A stretch of 64,000 nucleotides of DNA from Zea mays (lineage: Eukaryota > Streptophyta > Magnoliopsida > Poales > Poaceae). Where the stretch lies: assembly GCF_902167145.1 (NCBI RefSeq), contig NC_050097.1, positions 140,889,982 through 140,953,981 of the forward strand. Reading direction: 5' to 3'. The notes beneath the pieces are model-generated. The model searched no databases. It worked only from the letters and a program-made list of their open reading frames with translations, and was not told the origin of the DNA. This document shows positions 20,268 to 31,340 of this stretch, piece by piece. Both the position numbers and the translations under genes were made by a program. Position 1 is the first letter of the stretch, and each line of letters starts with the position of its first letter.

Positions 20268-22920
20268 TGTAATATTCCAAAAAAATGTTGACCAAAAGTT
20301 GATCTTCGGTGCGTGGATGAGGGAAAGGGTTGTGGGCCGTTGGATGCAAAGTCAGGAGACATCTGAGGTGTCGTTTCTTTCTCCCACAAAACCCTAGTGG
20401 TCACCCCCCTTTTTTCCCTTTTCTAGGCCGCCAACCCCCCCCCTTTCCCCACACTTGGCTGCCCTCCCCCTTCCCCTTTGCAGCCGCCCTCCACCGCTTC
20501 CTCCTCCATCTAGATCTCCCCCACGCAGCAAGGATCGAGAAGAGGAGGAGCAAGATGGATTGAAGAGGAAGAGAGGATCAAGGAGATGTTCTACCCCCAT
20601 CTCTTGCAGATTTTCTTGGGGAAACCCTAGGTAAGGATGGGATCCTTGTTCCTCCCTATAATTATGTGCTTTTGGAGGTTGTGGATCATGGGGATTGAAG
20701 GATTAGATGTTGGATTAGATGTGGGGTTAGGTTTTAATCTCGAATTTAATTTCTACAGAATGACAGATTCGATAGTTTCTGTTCATTCCAGTTTTCTGTG
20801 GTCTTAGTGGCCTCAAAAAAATAAAAAGTCTATATATAAGTCGTAGATAATTTGTAGATCTTTCCGTGGCCGTGAAGAACACCTCAATCGGACATCAGAA
20901 CAGAACGTTATTGCAGTTTAACTATAGGAGTTTTTCAGTCTCATAATTCTGTGCAGAATCTGTTCTCTTAAGTGTTAGACAAATTTATCAACAGTATTAA
21001 ACTGTGAGTTGGTAAAAGAAGTTGTAGATAATTTCATAAGATTTCCAGATTGTTAAAGAGTGCATTCATATGATTTTTGAAATTCCAGTTATGTTTGTTT
21101 TACTGTGGCTGTTCCTGTTTGTCTGACAAAAATGAGTGGGTCTGTTCACTGGTGGGTTTCATCTAGTAAATGGCCGAATTGGATCTTCCAACTATAGAGA
21201 CTTTTATAGAGGGATAAAAGCTCTTACTTCCAGAAGAATTTCATAATTTTTGGTTTAGTAGTTTGGGAGATATCGAATTTTGAAGTTAACTATGCTGCTG
21301 TCTAAAACAGATTCAGTCAGTTATCTTATCAGATGTTTTAGAACTTATAGATGGCAGAATTTAATTATCCATTGAATACCGAAGTTGTAGAGTATTTTGT
21401 GTAGATACTCCTAGAGTATTTGTTTGATATCACCACTGTTTTAATTTCAAATATACAAAATTAACAAACAGCACTGCTGTTGTATGACATGTGGTTCAGG
21501 GTGGGAGTCTTTCCACTAGTTCTTGGTTTCAAGTGTAGGAGTGTTTTGTTGATTGTTGGTAAATGTTTGTGAAATATTTGTACTAAGTTTTATGCCCGCT
21601 ATAAGTGGCTACACTCCAGATCATGCCTAGTACATTTTTCTTCTTCGATGAAGGCAAGTGAATGTAGCGGTGGTTGCTACCGTTTTGACCTGTTATTTCT
21701 ATCACCTACACTCTAATATTCAGAATTATTGGATTCTTTCATAATTGAACTCTATGATGATGTTTTACTTGATTGTATTATATTGATGCTCTATCATATA
21801 TTGATGATGATTATGGTTCAAGTATGACCCATGAGATTAATTCACACCCTTGGAGACAGATGAAGTCTTATTTGAGGTTTGCATTGTATCTAAAGGCAGA
21901 CGAAGTATTATTTGAGGTTTGCATTGTATCTAAAGGCAGACGAAGTATTATTTGAGGTTTGCATTGTATCTAAAGGCAGACGAAGTATTATTTGAGGTTT
22001 GCATTGTATCTGAAGGCAGATAAAGTATTATTTGAGGTTTGTATTGTATCTAAAGGAAGTGAAATTTATTGATAAATGCAGCATGCCATATACATTGCAT
22101 GACTCATTTGCATCTGAAGTTTTGTCGTGGCCTATGGTCCGACTATACCGGTACAACTTAGCATCGTACGTTGCCCGAGGAGGGGTACAATGCAGCTTCA
22201 TACCCTTAGAGGTATGAAGGCAGAGGACATATGCATTGCATTCATATGCATACATTGAAGTGATATTTGCAGATGATGTGATTTTATACCCTCAGAGGTA
22301 TGAAGATAGAGGACCTACACATTGCATTCCTATGCATACATTAAAGTGATATTTGTAGGTATTGTTGATGCAGGGAAGTGTTATACAACCTATTGTGGTT
22401 GTTCGAGAAAATGAGATGGTATTGGTTATATTGGGATTACTGAGTTCTATATCTACAAGTATTTCTGATCTTGATTGTGATTATTTTAAAATGTTGATTA
22501 ATTCAATTTGTGGTTTAAATATCTCGTCAAAACAATTAGCTTGCTGAGATGTTTCATTTCACTCTTGCATTACTCAATGCAGGTGCTTGTTGCTCATCAA
22601 GGGGAGTGGAAAGTAGCAGCACATCCACCTTCACTCTCATAATAACGCTGCCCAGGCGCAGTCATAATTTAATTAGAAACTTTTTGTCAAAGGAAGTTTG
22701 TTTTTAACTAGTCGTGCGCACTAGTTAATTCAGTTCATGTTGTTATGGTTGTCTTCCCATTGTTAGCAGATTTTTAATGTCTATTATGATATTTATTTAT
22801 ACTTTGTTGCTGCCCAGTTTATACAATTTTCAAAGGAGATGCTGTCGAAATTTTATATATGAATGTTAGATGTGTAGTTTAGTAGCATTCTGGGGTGTTT
22901 GTGGATCCCAGGGTGTTACA
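20268..22920 (+). repeat. 3' LTR of the gene-less LTR element
   Basis: 2653 bp. It differs from the 5' LTR by an extra 40-bp unit and scattered substitutions. It ends GGGTGTTACA at 22920, followed by the target duplication GATTA. Confidence 0.92.
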
Positions 22921-23284
22921 GATTATACGAGGCGCGGTAGGCTTCGATAGTGGCGGCGGTGGCCCTGAGGGAGCGTGTTGGCGGCGGATCTGGGAGGCGC
23001 GCACGCGGTGGATCCCAGAGGCGCGCGCGACATCGGCTCCTCGGAGGCGCATCCCCCGGAGCGGCGTCCGCTGGCGTCCCACCTCCGGCGATGACACCGG
23101 CCTTCCCTAGGCGCGAGCGACGATGATAGACTTCCATAGGCACAAGCGATGGTGGATCGACGACCCTGTTTTATGCGATTTTGTAAACATATTTATGCCA
23201 ACGTCAATAGGTTTTTATGATACATTGTCAGTTCATGGCTCTACTTCCATGTTTTGTATGTTTATGATATTTCTATTCACATTT
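22921..23284. other. GC-rich block (right half) and start of AT-rich sequence
   Basis: Continuation of 15655-15936 with GGCGGCGG and GAGGCGC repeats up to ~23160, then AT-rich sequence leading into the tandem array. No supported gene. Confidence 0.3.
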
Positions 23285-24430
23285 TATATAAACGTTCGTT
23301 GATTTTTACGTAGTGTACCGCAATGCATAAATAACTTCCACATATAGCATAATTAGTATCAGTATATATCATAAACTAATTCTGACGAGCCTAACTGCAT
23401 GACTGTTGGAGAGATCCTATATTTATGGACGAAATAAAGCATTGAAAATCAGATTTTTGTTTCCATGCATGACAATCCATTTTCTTTCAACTCACATTCT
23501 TGTCATCCTAAATTTGTGCGAATGCAACAGGAAACAGATTTTGTACACAGTATACCGCAGTGCATAAATACCTTCACTATGTACTATAATTAGTCTCAGT
23601 ATATATCATAAACTGGTTTCTAATGAGCCCAGATGTATGACTATTGAATAGATCCTATATTTATGGAGAAAATTAAGAATTTAAATCAAATGTTTTGTTT
23701 GCATGCATGCCAATCCATTTTCTTTCAACGTTGTCATCCTAAATTTGTGCACATGCAGCAAGAAACAAATTTTTTACACAGTGTGCCACAGTGCATAAAT
23801 ATCTATACCGTGTAGCATAATTAGTATCAATATATGTCATAAACTTGTTCCAACGATCGTAGCTACATGACTGTTGTAGATATCCTACTTTTATAGACGA
23901 AATAAAGTATTTAAATCAGATTTTTTTTGTTTCCATGCATGCCAATCCATTTTCTTTCAACGCACATTCTTTTCATCCTAAATTTGTACGCATGCAATAG
24001 GAAACATATTTTTACACGGTGTACCTTAATGCATAAATATCTAAACTCTGTAGCATAATTACTATAAGTATATGTCATAAAGTGGTTTCAACGAGCCTAG
24101 TTGCATTGCTATAGGAGAGATCCTATATTTATGTGGGAAATAAAGCATTTAAATCAGATTTTTTTTGTTTCCATGCATGTCAATACATTTCCTCTCAATG
24201 CACATTCTTGCCATCCTAAATCTGTGCACATGTAGCAGGAAACTGATTTTTTACGCAACGTACCATATTGCATAAATAGTTACACAATGTAGCATAATTA
24301 GTATTAGTATATATCATTAAATATTTTTAACGAGCCTAGCTGAATGATGTTATAGAGATCCTATATTTATGGACGGAATAAATCATTCAAATCAATTTTT
24401 TTTGTTTCCATGCATGCAGCAGTTAACGAA
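23285..24430. repeat. Tandem array, ~236-bp unit, about five diverged copies
   Basis: The landmark CCATGCATG recurs at 23463, 23701, 23933, 24171 and 24408 (spacings 238, 232, 238, 237). Each unit also has GTGCATAAATA, TAGCATAATTAGTAT and ATCCTATATTTATGG in the same order. The copies differ by substitutions and small indels, so the array is old. Confidence 0.9.
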
Positions 24431-24547
24431 TACAATTAATAATTTATAGCGCATGCAAATGGAAACAAAATGCGCGCATGCAAGGAATGTGAGACATGTG
24501 GGAGGGGAGGGGCTAGCGACTAGGATGGTCCCATGGTGCGAGGGGGT

Positions 24548-24587
24548 GGCTAGGGCTTCCTGTATCCTATTGGAAGCCGAGGGCTCC
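24548..24587 (-). repeat. Right arm of the ~40-bp inverted repeat
   Basis: The reverse complement begins GGAGCCCTCGGCTT and matches 15615-15654. It lies almost back to back with a third, direct copy at 24620-24656, so 24548-24656 is itself an imperfect palindrome centred on CTATATAG near 24605. Confidence 0.45.
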
Positions 24588-24619
24588 TAATATCCTCACC
24601 CTATATAGTTTAAATATTT

Positions 24620-25391
24620 AGAGCCCTGGGATCACATTAACAACTGGAAGCCCTGGTCCAAGTAAGTTGGTTCGACCCCACCATCTTGCAAGCCAGACCC
24701 ACACGTCGGCAACGTTCGTTAGGAAACAAAGCAGTGTGCTTCAATCACGGCGGTAGCCTTCCTAAACAACCGCCACATCGTCACTCCGTATTTTCTACGT
24801 TACCCATTTCTTCGCTGCGATGGGGCGACTGGGAGGTGAGCACTCCTGACCTCGGCGCGTCGCGGGATCTTCTTTAGCAGCGGGCTCAGCTGGTAGTGCA
24901 TTTCGCCGTCACCTACCTCCAGCAGCGGACTCGGCTGGCATTTCCTTCGCCGGTAAGTTTACTCGGTCCGCCACCACTCGCAGAGTTGATATTTGTTTGC
25001 TGCTGTTCATACCCATTGAGTTTCGTCGCCTGCAGATTTCTCCTTCCGGTGTTTTTGGAACTGCTTCATTTCACATTTTACTCGCATTGGGGATTTCAAA
25101 GCTATGCACTGACATTGCAAGCGACCTCGTTCAATCCGCCATTATTCTTGTAGCATTTTTCCATCACCTAGTATGCTCATCGAATTTTAAGGCATACCCA
25201 GTTATGAATTGTTACCTCTGTTCTTGCTGCAATCGATCGATCTAGGGTTTAGATTGCAATCGGAAATTCCGTCCTATATCTTGTATGGTATTCATAATAT
25301 TAAACCCCAAATAATGGATAATGGAACAGTAAATTATGTTCGGTGAGCCATAATATTATGCACATTTTTTTATAATTCATTGGACTCAAAC
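24620..25391. other. Low-repeat sequence after the third repeat copy, possibly captured gene pieces
   Basis: 24620-24656 repeats the GAGCCCT...GGAAGCCCT motif. A GGTTCGACCCC box follows (24669-24679). From 24690 to 25250 the base composition is balanced and CpG is frequent. CGCCGGTAAGT at about 24949-24959 looks like a splice donor and CTGCAG near 25031 like an acceptor. No reading frame resembles a protein I recognise. It could be a gene fragment carried by a transposon. Confidence 0.3.
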
Positions 25392-27703
25392 TGTGATACC
25401 CAGTTTGCAAAGAAGAGAAGTTGGAGTTTATTCTTTCCTTGTTTCTTTTTTCCCCTTCTTTCTTTCGGGTGGTACGCTTTTGGGGTTGGGGATTTTTGGG
25501 GAAGCATTCACCAGTAAAATAGTAGAATTTTTGGTCAGACTCATGCACTGGGGGGTCGGGGGGTTGACGTGTGAAAGAGTTGGGTCGTGGTTCTTGATCC
25601 GGCCCACTAGTTCCCCCTAACCCTAGCCACCCCTCCCCTAATCTCTTGGGATTTTTCAGCCGCCCCCTCCCCTTTCTCTTGTGCAGCCGCCCCCCTCTCT
25701 CTAGCTTTGGACGCCACCCCCTCTCACTCCTCCACCCATTTGCAGCCGCCACCTCACCTCCCCCATCAAACCCTAGCCACCCCCTCCTCAAGCCTTCTCT
25801 CCAAGGTGCCATTCCTTTCCCGCTCGGATCTACGTCGCGTTGGTGCAAGTCTCCAATTGGATTTTGGTGAAGGGAAGAAGAAGGAAGGAAAGGGGGAGGA
25901 TTCAAGGTGATTTTGAGATTGTATCTTGTTTAATTGTGCTGTAATCCAATTGATTATATGTTTACCTATGCGAATCGGTAGAGGTGCTGTCCTGAAATTT
26001 TGTGGGTGGGCGAACAGCAGTAGTTCTAGTGATTTCTGAGAATTTTTCGTGGGTAATTATTGGGTATCAGTGGGAGAATCATGTAGAGCTTTGTCATATC
26101 TTTCCAACGAGTACTTATGCATTCGATTCGGAGTTATATTTTAGGAGATATCGCTGTTCGAATCCGGGTATGTTGCTGTCCAAAAAAACAGATTTCTGCA
26201 GGTGGGTGAACAGCAGTAGTATTAGCAGTTTCTGGGGATTTTTTGTGGAAAATTAGTGATAATCAGTATGATAATCATGCAGAGCCTTATCACACCTTTC
26301 CAACGAGTACTTATGCGCTCGATTCAGAGTTATGCATTAGGAAATATCGCTGTTTGAACCCGGCTAGGTTGCTGTCCAAAAACAGATTGCAGGATGTATC
26401 TTGTGGACGGTTTTGGGCTAAGTAGGTGTGAGAATTTAATTATCTTTTGAATATAAAACTTGTGGGGAATTTTATGTAGATGCTTCCGGAGTTTTTGATT
26501 GATATCACTGCTGTTATAATTTTAAAGTTATAAAATTATCAAGCAGCGCCGCTGCAATTTGGTGGTGATGGGGAGAGTTGTCGCTCGCGACGGGTTGGAA
26601 TTGTGCGTAGGTGCGGCGTTGTTTATTAGAGTATGTTATGTGAATTTGTGCACTAAGGTGTGTGTCAAAAACAGGTGGTGGACTTCTGGATCGTACTTAG
26701 TACCATTCCAAATTCCTGGTGAAGGCAAGTAAATACAGTGGTGGTTGCTACCGTTTGGTTTGCATCCTATTCCCTGTCAATGAGTATGCATAAGTTTTAA
26801 ATATGTTAATCATTGAATTCTATGATGAAGTTTATTTGTCAAAAGTATTAATTCTCAATTGTCTAATATTGTGGATGATCATGATTTGGTAATGATATAT
26901 GTGGTTGATTCCCATCTTAGATGAAGTTGAAGTATCTTTTTGAATCACGTTATATGAAGTGTTGTAGGCATGTCATGCACATCGCATCATCCATCTTGCA
27001 TTTTGAAGTTATGTCGTGATCTTATGGTCCGACCGTACCGGTACATTTTTTAGCATCGTACGTTGCCCGAGAAGGGGTACGATGCGGCTTCATATCCTTA
27101 GAGGTATGAAGGCAGAAGTCATCCTTGCATTTGCAGACATTTGCACTCATGAGGTATATATAAAGTGTGACATTACTATGTTACTATTGTGGTTTCTACC
27201 TGCGAGGTGTGGTAACTAGGTGTGTTGTATGTTTTATACGTGCCGCACCTTCGTAATAAGAAGTTTGTGAAATCAAGTGGTGGTAAAACAATGTTCTTAT
27301 GTGGTTAAACAATTTCATATTATTTTACTTGCTGTGATGTGTCATCTCACTCTTGCATTACTCAATGCAGGTACTTGATACATGTTGGGATTGAGGGGAG
27401 TAGCAGCACGTCCACTTTCACTCTCATAATAACGCTGCTCAGGCGCAACCATGATTTAATTAGAAACTTGTTGTCAAAGGAAGTTTGTTTTTAACTAGTC
27501 GTGCACACTGGTTAATTCAGTTCATGTCGTATGTTTAACTTTCCTTTGCTAGCCAATTAATAATACTTAGTATGTTTTTGTCATGATATATGTTTATACA
27601 CTGTTGCCCCCTCATTTATGCAATTTTGCAAAGGAGATGCTGTAATAGATGTTAGAAGTGTAGTTCAGTAGCATTCCGGGGTGTTTGTGGAACCCGGGGT
27701 GTT
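25392..27703 (+). repeat. Solo LTR (gene-less Tekay/Del-like family), last 3 bp displaced to 36437-36439
   Basis: Starts TGTGATACCC and ends ...GGGGTGTT|ACA, the break being the insertion of Copia element 2. CAAAC precedes the start (25387-25391), and CAAAC follows the displaced end (36440-36444), a perfect 5-bp target duplication. No internal region is present, so it is a solo LTR of about 2315 bp left by LTR-LTR recombination. It shares the stem-loop and the ACTAGTCGTGCACACT block with the LTR at 15937-18546 but is otherwise diverged. Two imperfect ~196-bp direct copies lie at about 26006-26395. Confidence 0.9.
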
Positions 27704-28942
27704 TGAAAGGGAAATGTGCCCTTGGGCCATTTCTATGTATTTTGGTGATTAAGTGTCCAACACAAATGGTTTAAGTGTTAAATTGTGCCAAAGACTCAAG
27801 AAGTGAAAATCAAGATACAAGGTATGATTCTAGACTTAGTACATTGGTTTTTGTGTACTAACATATTTGTCTAAGTGTTAGAATCAGAGAAAATACAAAA
27901 GGAAAAATACTAGGCTGGAGCAGCCAAGACTCTGCGCAGTCTGGGTGCACCGGACAGTGTCCGGTGCGCCAGGCTGGAGTCTGGTCAACTGACCGCTCTC
28001 GGGAATTCGTCGGCGGCGTACAGCTATAATTCATCGGACTGTCCGGTGGTGCACTGGACTGTCCGGTGAGCCAACGGTCGGCCGCGCCAACGGTCGGTCG
28101 CGCCAACCACGCGTGACGCATGGCCGAGCCAACGGTCTGATGGGGGCACCGGACTGTCCGGTGTGCACCGGACAGTGTCCGGTGCGCCAACGGCTCCAAA
28201 TCTTCAACGGTTGGCTACGCCAATTTAGGAAAGCAATCTGCACTGGACACTAAACAGTGCCTGTCCAGTGGTGCACCGGACTGTCCGGTGCGCCACCCGA
28301 CAGAAGACAAGAATTGCCTTCCTGGATTGCTTCCAACGGCTCCTAGCTGCCTTGGTCCTGTAAAAGGGACCCCTAGGCGCATGGAGGAGAACACCAAGCA
28401 TTCTTTGATCATCTCTAAGCACCAAGACTTCATTCTAGCGCATTTGATTCATTGTGATAGCAATTTGAGCTCCTCTTGAGTAGAGAACTCCGTGTGTGAA
28501 CTTAGAGCTCAAGTTGTGACTAGTGTGCGTGTTTGTCTCTTGCTTTGAGTCTTGTGTGTGTTGCTTTTCCCTCCCTTACATCCATGCTTCTTTGTGATCA
28601 TCAAATTGTAAGGGCGAGAGGCTCCTAGCTGTGGAGATTCCTCGCAACCGGGATATAGTGAAAGAAAGAAAAACACCGTGGTATTCAAGTGGATCTTTGG
28701 ATCACTTGAAAGGGGTTGAGTGCAACCCTCGTCCATTGGGACGCCACAACGTGGAGTAGGCAAGTGTTGTACTTGGCCGAACCATGGGATAACTCGCGTG
28801 TCTTTTGTGATTGCTTTTCTGTGATACTTGTGTTCACAAGAGCTTGCTATTTAGCCTACTAACACTTAACGAAATTTTGTGGCTATAAGTTTCAAGTTTT
28901 TTACAGGATCACCTATTCACGCCCCCCCTCTAGGTGCTCTCA
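27704..28942 (+). repeat. 5' LTR of Copia element 2
   Basis: 1239 bp, TGAAAGGG to GTGCTCTCA. It carries the CACCGGACnGTCCGGTG palindromes (27951-28290). The position of the TATA box reads TGTAAAAG (28359-28366), where the 3' LTR has TATAAAAG. Confidence 0.95.
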
Positions 28943-28944
28943 AT

Positions 28945-28956
28945 TGGTATCAGAGC
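28945..28956 (+). other. Primer binding site (tRNA-iMet)
   Basis: TGGTATCAGAGC two bases after the 5' LTR, identical to the site in Copia element 1. Confidence 0.9.
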
Positions 28957-28992
28957 CGTTCTCTTCAAGAAAGGGACTAATCGCCCGCAGGG

Positions 28993-31328
28993 ATGGATCC
29001 TAAGGGAAAAGGGATGGTGATCAACGACAAGGAGAAGGAGTCCTTCCTCAATGAGCCAAAAGACGACAAGCCCACTGACTCGGGCTCAAGTCATAAGAAG
29101 AAGGATGGGAAGAAGAAGAGGTGCATCAAGAAGATAGTCTACTACGACAGTGACGAGTCCTCTTCTTCCCAAAGAGACGACGACGACGAGAAAAAGAAAA
29201 CGGTCAACTCAAACTTCTCTTTTGATTATTCTCGCATTTCGCATAATTCAAATGCTCATTTGCTTTCCATTCCTCTTGGTAAACCCCCACACTTTGATGG
29301 AGAGGACTATGGATTTTGGAGTCACAAAATGCGTAGCCACTTGTTCTCTCTTCATCCAAGTATATGGGAGATAGTAGAGAATGGAATGCAATTTGATAGT
29401 ACGGATAATTCCATGTTTATCAATGAACAAATTCACAAAAATGCACAAGCTACCATTGTTCTATTAGCATCCTTGTGCAGGGAAGAGTACCATAAGGTGA
29501 GTGGCTTGGATAATGCCAAACAGATTTGGGACACCATCAAGATCTCGCATGAGGGGAATGATGCCACCATGATCACCAAGGTGGAGTTGGTGGAGGGCGA
29601 ACCGGGAAGGTTCGCAATGATCAGGGGGGAGGAGCCAACCCAAACGTACAACAGGCTCAAGACCCTGGTCAACAAAATCAGGAGCTATGGAAGCACGAGA
29701 TGGACGGACCACGACGTCGTCCGGCTTATGCTAAGGTCCTTCACTGTCCTTGATCCTCATCTTGTAAACTCTATTCATGAAAATCTTAGGTACACCAAGA
29801 TGACGCCCAAGGAAATACTCGGAAAGTTTGTAAGCGGGCGAATGATGATCAAGGAGGCAAGATATGTTGATGAGGCGTTGAATGGCCCAATGCCGATCCA
29901 CGAGCCTCAAACCGTTGCTCTCAAAGCAACAAGTAGCAGCGAGGCACTACCTAGCAAGGTGGCGCAAGTTGAGGCGGCCAGGCTAAATGAGGATGAAATG
30001 GCCCTCATCATCAAGCGCTTCAAAACGGCGCTCAAAGGTCGCAAGGAGCATCCCAACAAGAGCAAGACGAAGGGAAAGCGCTCCTGCTTCAAGTGTGGTA
30101 AGATTGGTCACTTTATTGCTAACTGTCCCGATAATGATAGTGACCAGGAACAAGGAAAGAATGGGAAGAGAGAGAACAAGAAGGTTTACAAGAAGGCTAA
30201 GGGGGAGGCACACCTTGGAAAAGAGTGGGACTCTGATTGTTCTTCGTCCGACTCCGAAGACGAAGGACTCACCGCCATGGCCTTCAACAAATCGTCTCTC
30301 TTCCCCAACGAGCATCACACCTGCCTCATGGCAAAGGAGAAGAAGGTAAGCACTCGAAATACTATTACATATGCTTCTTCAAGTGATGATGAAGTAGACT
30401 ACGCAAGTTTATTCAAAGGTTTAGATAGAACTAAAATTGATAAGATCAATGAATTAATTGATGCTTTGAATGAGAAGAATAGATTGTTAGAAAAGCAAGA
30501 GGATCTTTTATATGAAGAGCATGATAAATTTGTAAGTGTGCAAAAGTCTCTTGCTTTAGAAGTTAAAAGAAATGAAATGCTTTCATGTGAATTATCTACT
30601 TGTCATGAGTCTATTTCTATTCTAAAGAGTATCAATGATGACTTAAATGCTAAGTTAGAAGTAGCTAATAAATCTAGCTCATGTATTGAACATGTAGTAA
30701 TTTGTAATAGGTGTAAGGACTTTAATGTTGATGCATGTGTTGAGCACCTTACTTCTATTGCAAAATTAAATGGTGAAGTGGCTAGTCTTAATACCCAACT
30801 TAAGACTAGCAAAAATGACTTTGATAAACTAAAATTTGCAAGGGATGCCTACACTATTGGTAGACACCCCTCTATTAAGGATGGACTTGGCTTTCGAAGG
30901 GAAGCCAAGAACTTAACAAGTCATAAGGCTCCCATCTCCACCAAGGAGAAAGGGAAGGCCCCTATGGCTAATAGTGGTCAAGAAAATCATGCTTTCATTT
31001 ATAGTGATAGAAAATTCTCTAGAAATGCTTATAGGAACTATGCTTATGATTCACATGGTATGACTGCTTCTAGTTCCTCTGTTGTGCATGGTAGAAATAT
31101 GCCTAGGAAAATATTGTTCATATGCCTAGGAAAGTAAGTAATGAACCGTCTACTATTTACCATGCTTGTAATGCTTCCTTTGCAATTTGTAGTAAGAATA
31201 AGAAAGTGATTGCTAGGAAGTTGGGGGCCAAGTGCAAGGGAGAAAAGACTTGCATTTGGGTCCCAAAGACGATTATAACTAACCTTGTAGGACCCAACAA
31301 GAGTTGGGTACCTAAAACCCAAGCCTAA
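28993..31328 (+). pseudogene. gag of Copia element 2 (frame broken near its end)
   Basis: ATG 28993 starts MDPKGKGMVINDKEKE. A Lys/Ser-rich N-terminus, a UBN2-type capsid domain (about 29280-29840) and a CCHC knuckle (CFKCGKIGHFIANC, 30084-30125) follow. Next come acidic stretches and a coiled-coil segment that is shorter than in element 1, with the same CxxC motif (CNRC, near 30705). The long frame stops at 31137. A 14-bp sequence, ATATGCCTAGGAAA, occurs at 31097-31110 and again at 31120-31133; this 23-bp offset duplication shifts the frame. The original C-terminus, with KTCIWVPK and SWVPKTQA, is read in the next frame to TAA 31326-31328. Confidence 0.92.
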
Positions 31329-31340
31329 TTTGCCTTGCAG

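Larger units (their letters stand above)
15937..22920 (+). mobile_element. Non-autonomous LTR retrotransposon without genes (Tekay/Del-like)
   Basis: Two long LTRs (15937-18546 and 20268-22920) enclose only 1721 bp. Both start TGTAATAT and end GTGTTACA. A primer site (TGGTATCAAAGC, one mismatch to the tRNA-Met site) follows the 5' LTR. The purine tract TTTTTAAGGGGGTAGAG precedes the 3' LTR. GAGGACGAATTC before the tract is typical of Tekay/Del chromoviruses. Flanks are GATTG (15932-15936) and GATTA (22921-22925), a near-perfect 5-bp target duplication. The internal region has no ORF above ~62 codons, so it would need proteins from a relative. Confidence 0.9.

Noticed and set aside
25300..25905. 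201-codon minus-strand ORF at the start of the solo LTR
   Set aside because: Pro/Arg/Gly-rich and driven by composition, crosses the LTR boundary at 25392 and the target duplication, so it cannot be an ancestral gene.
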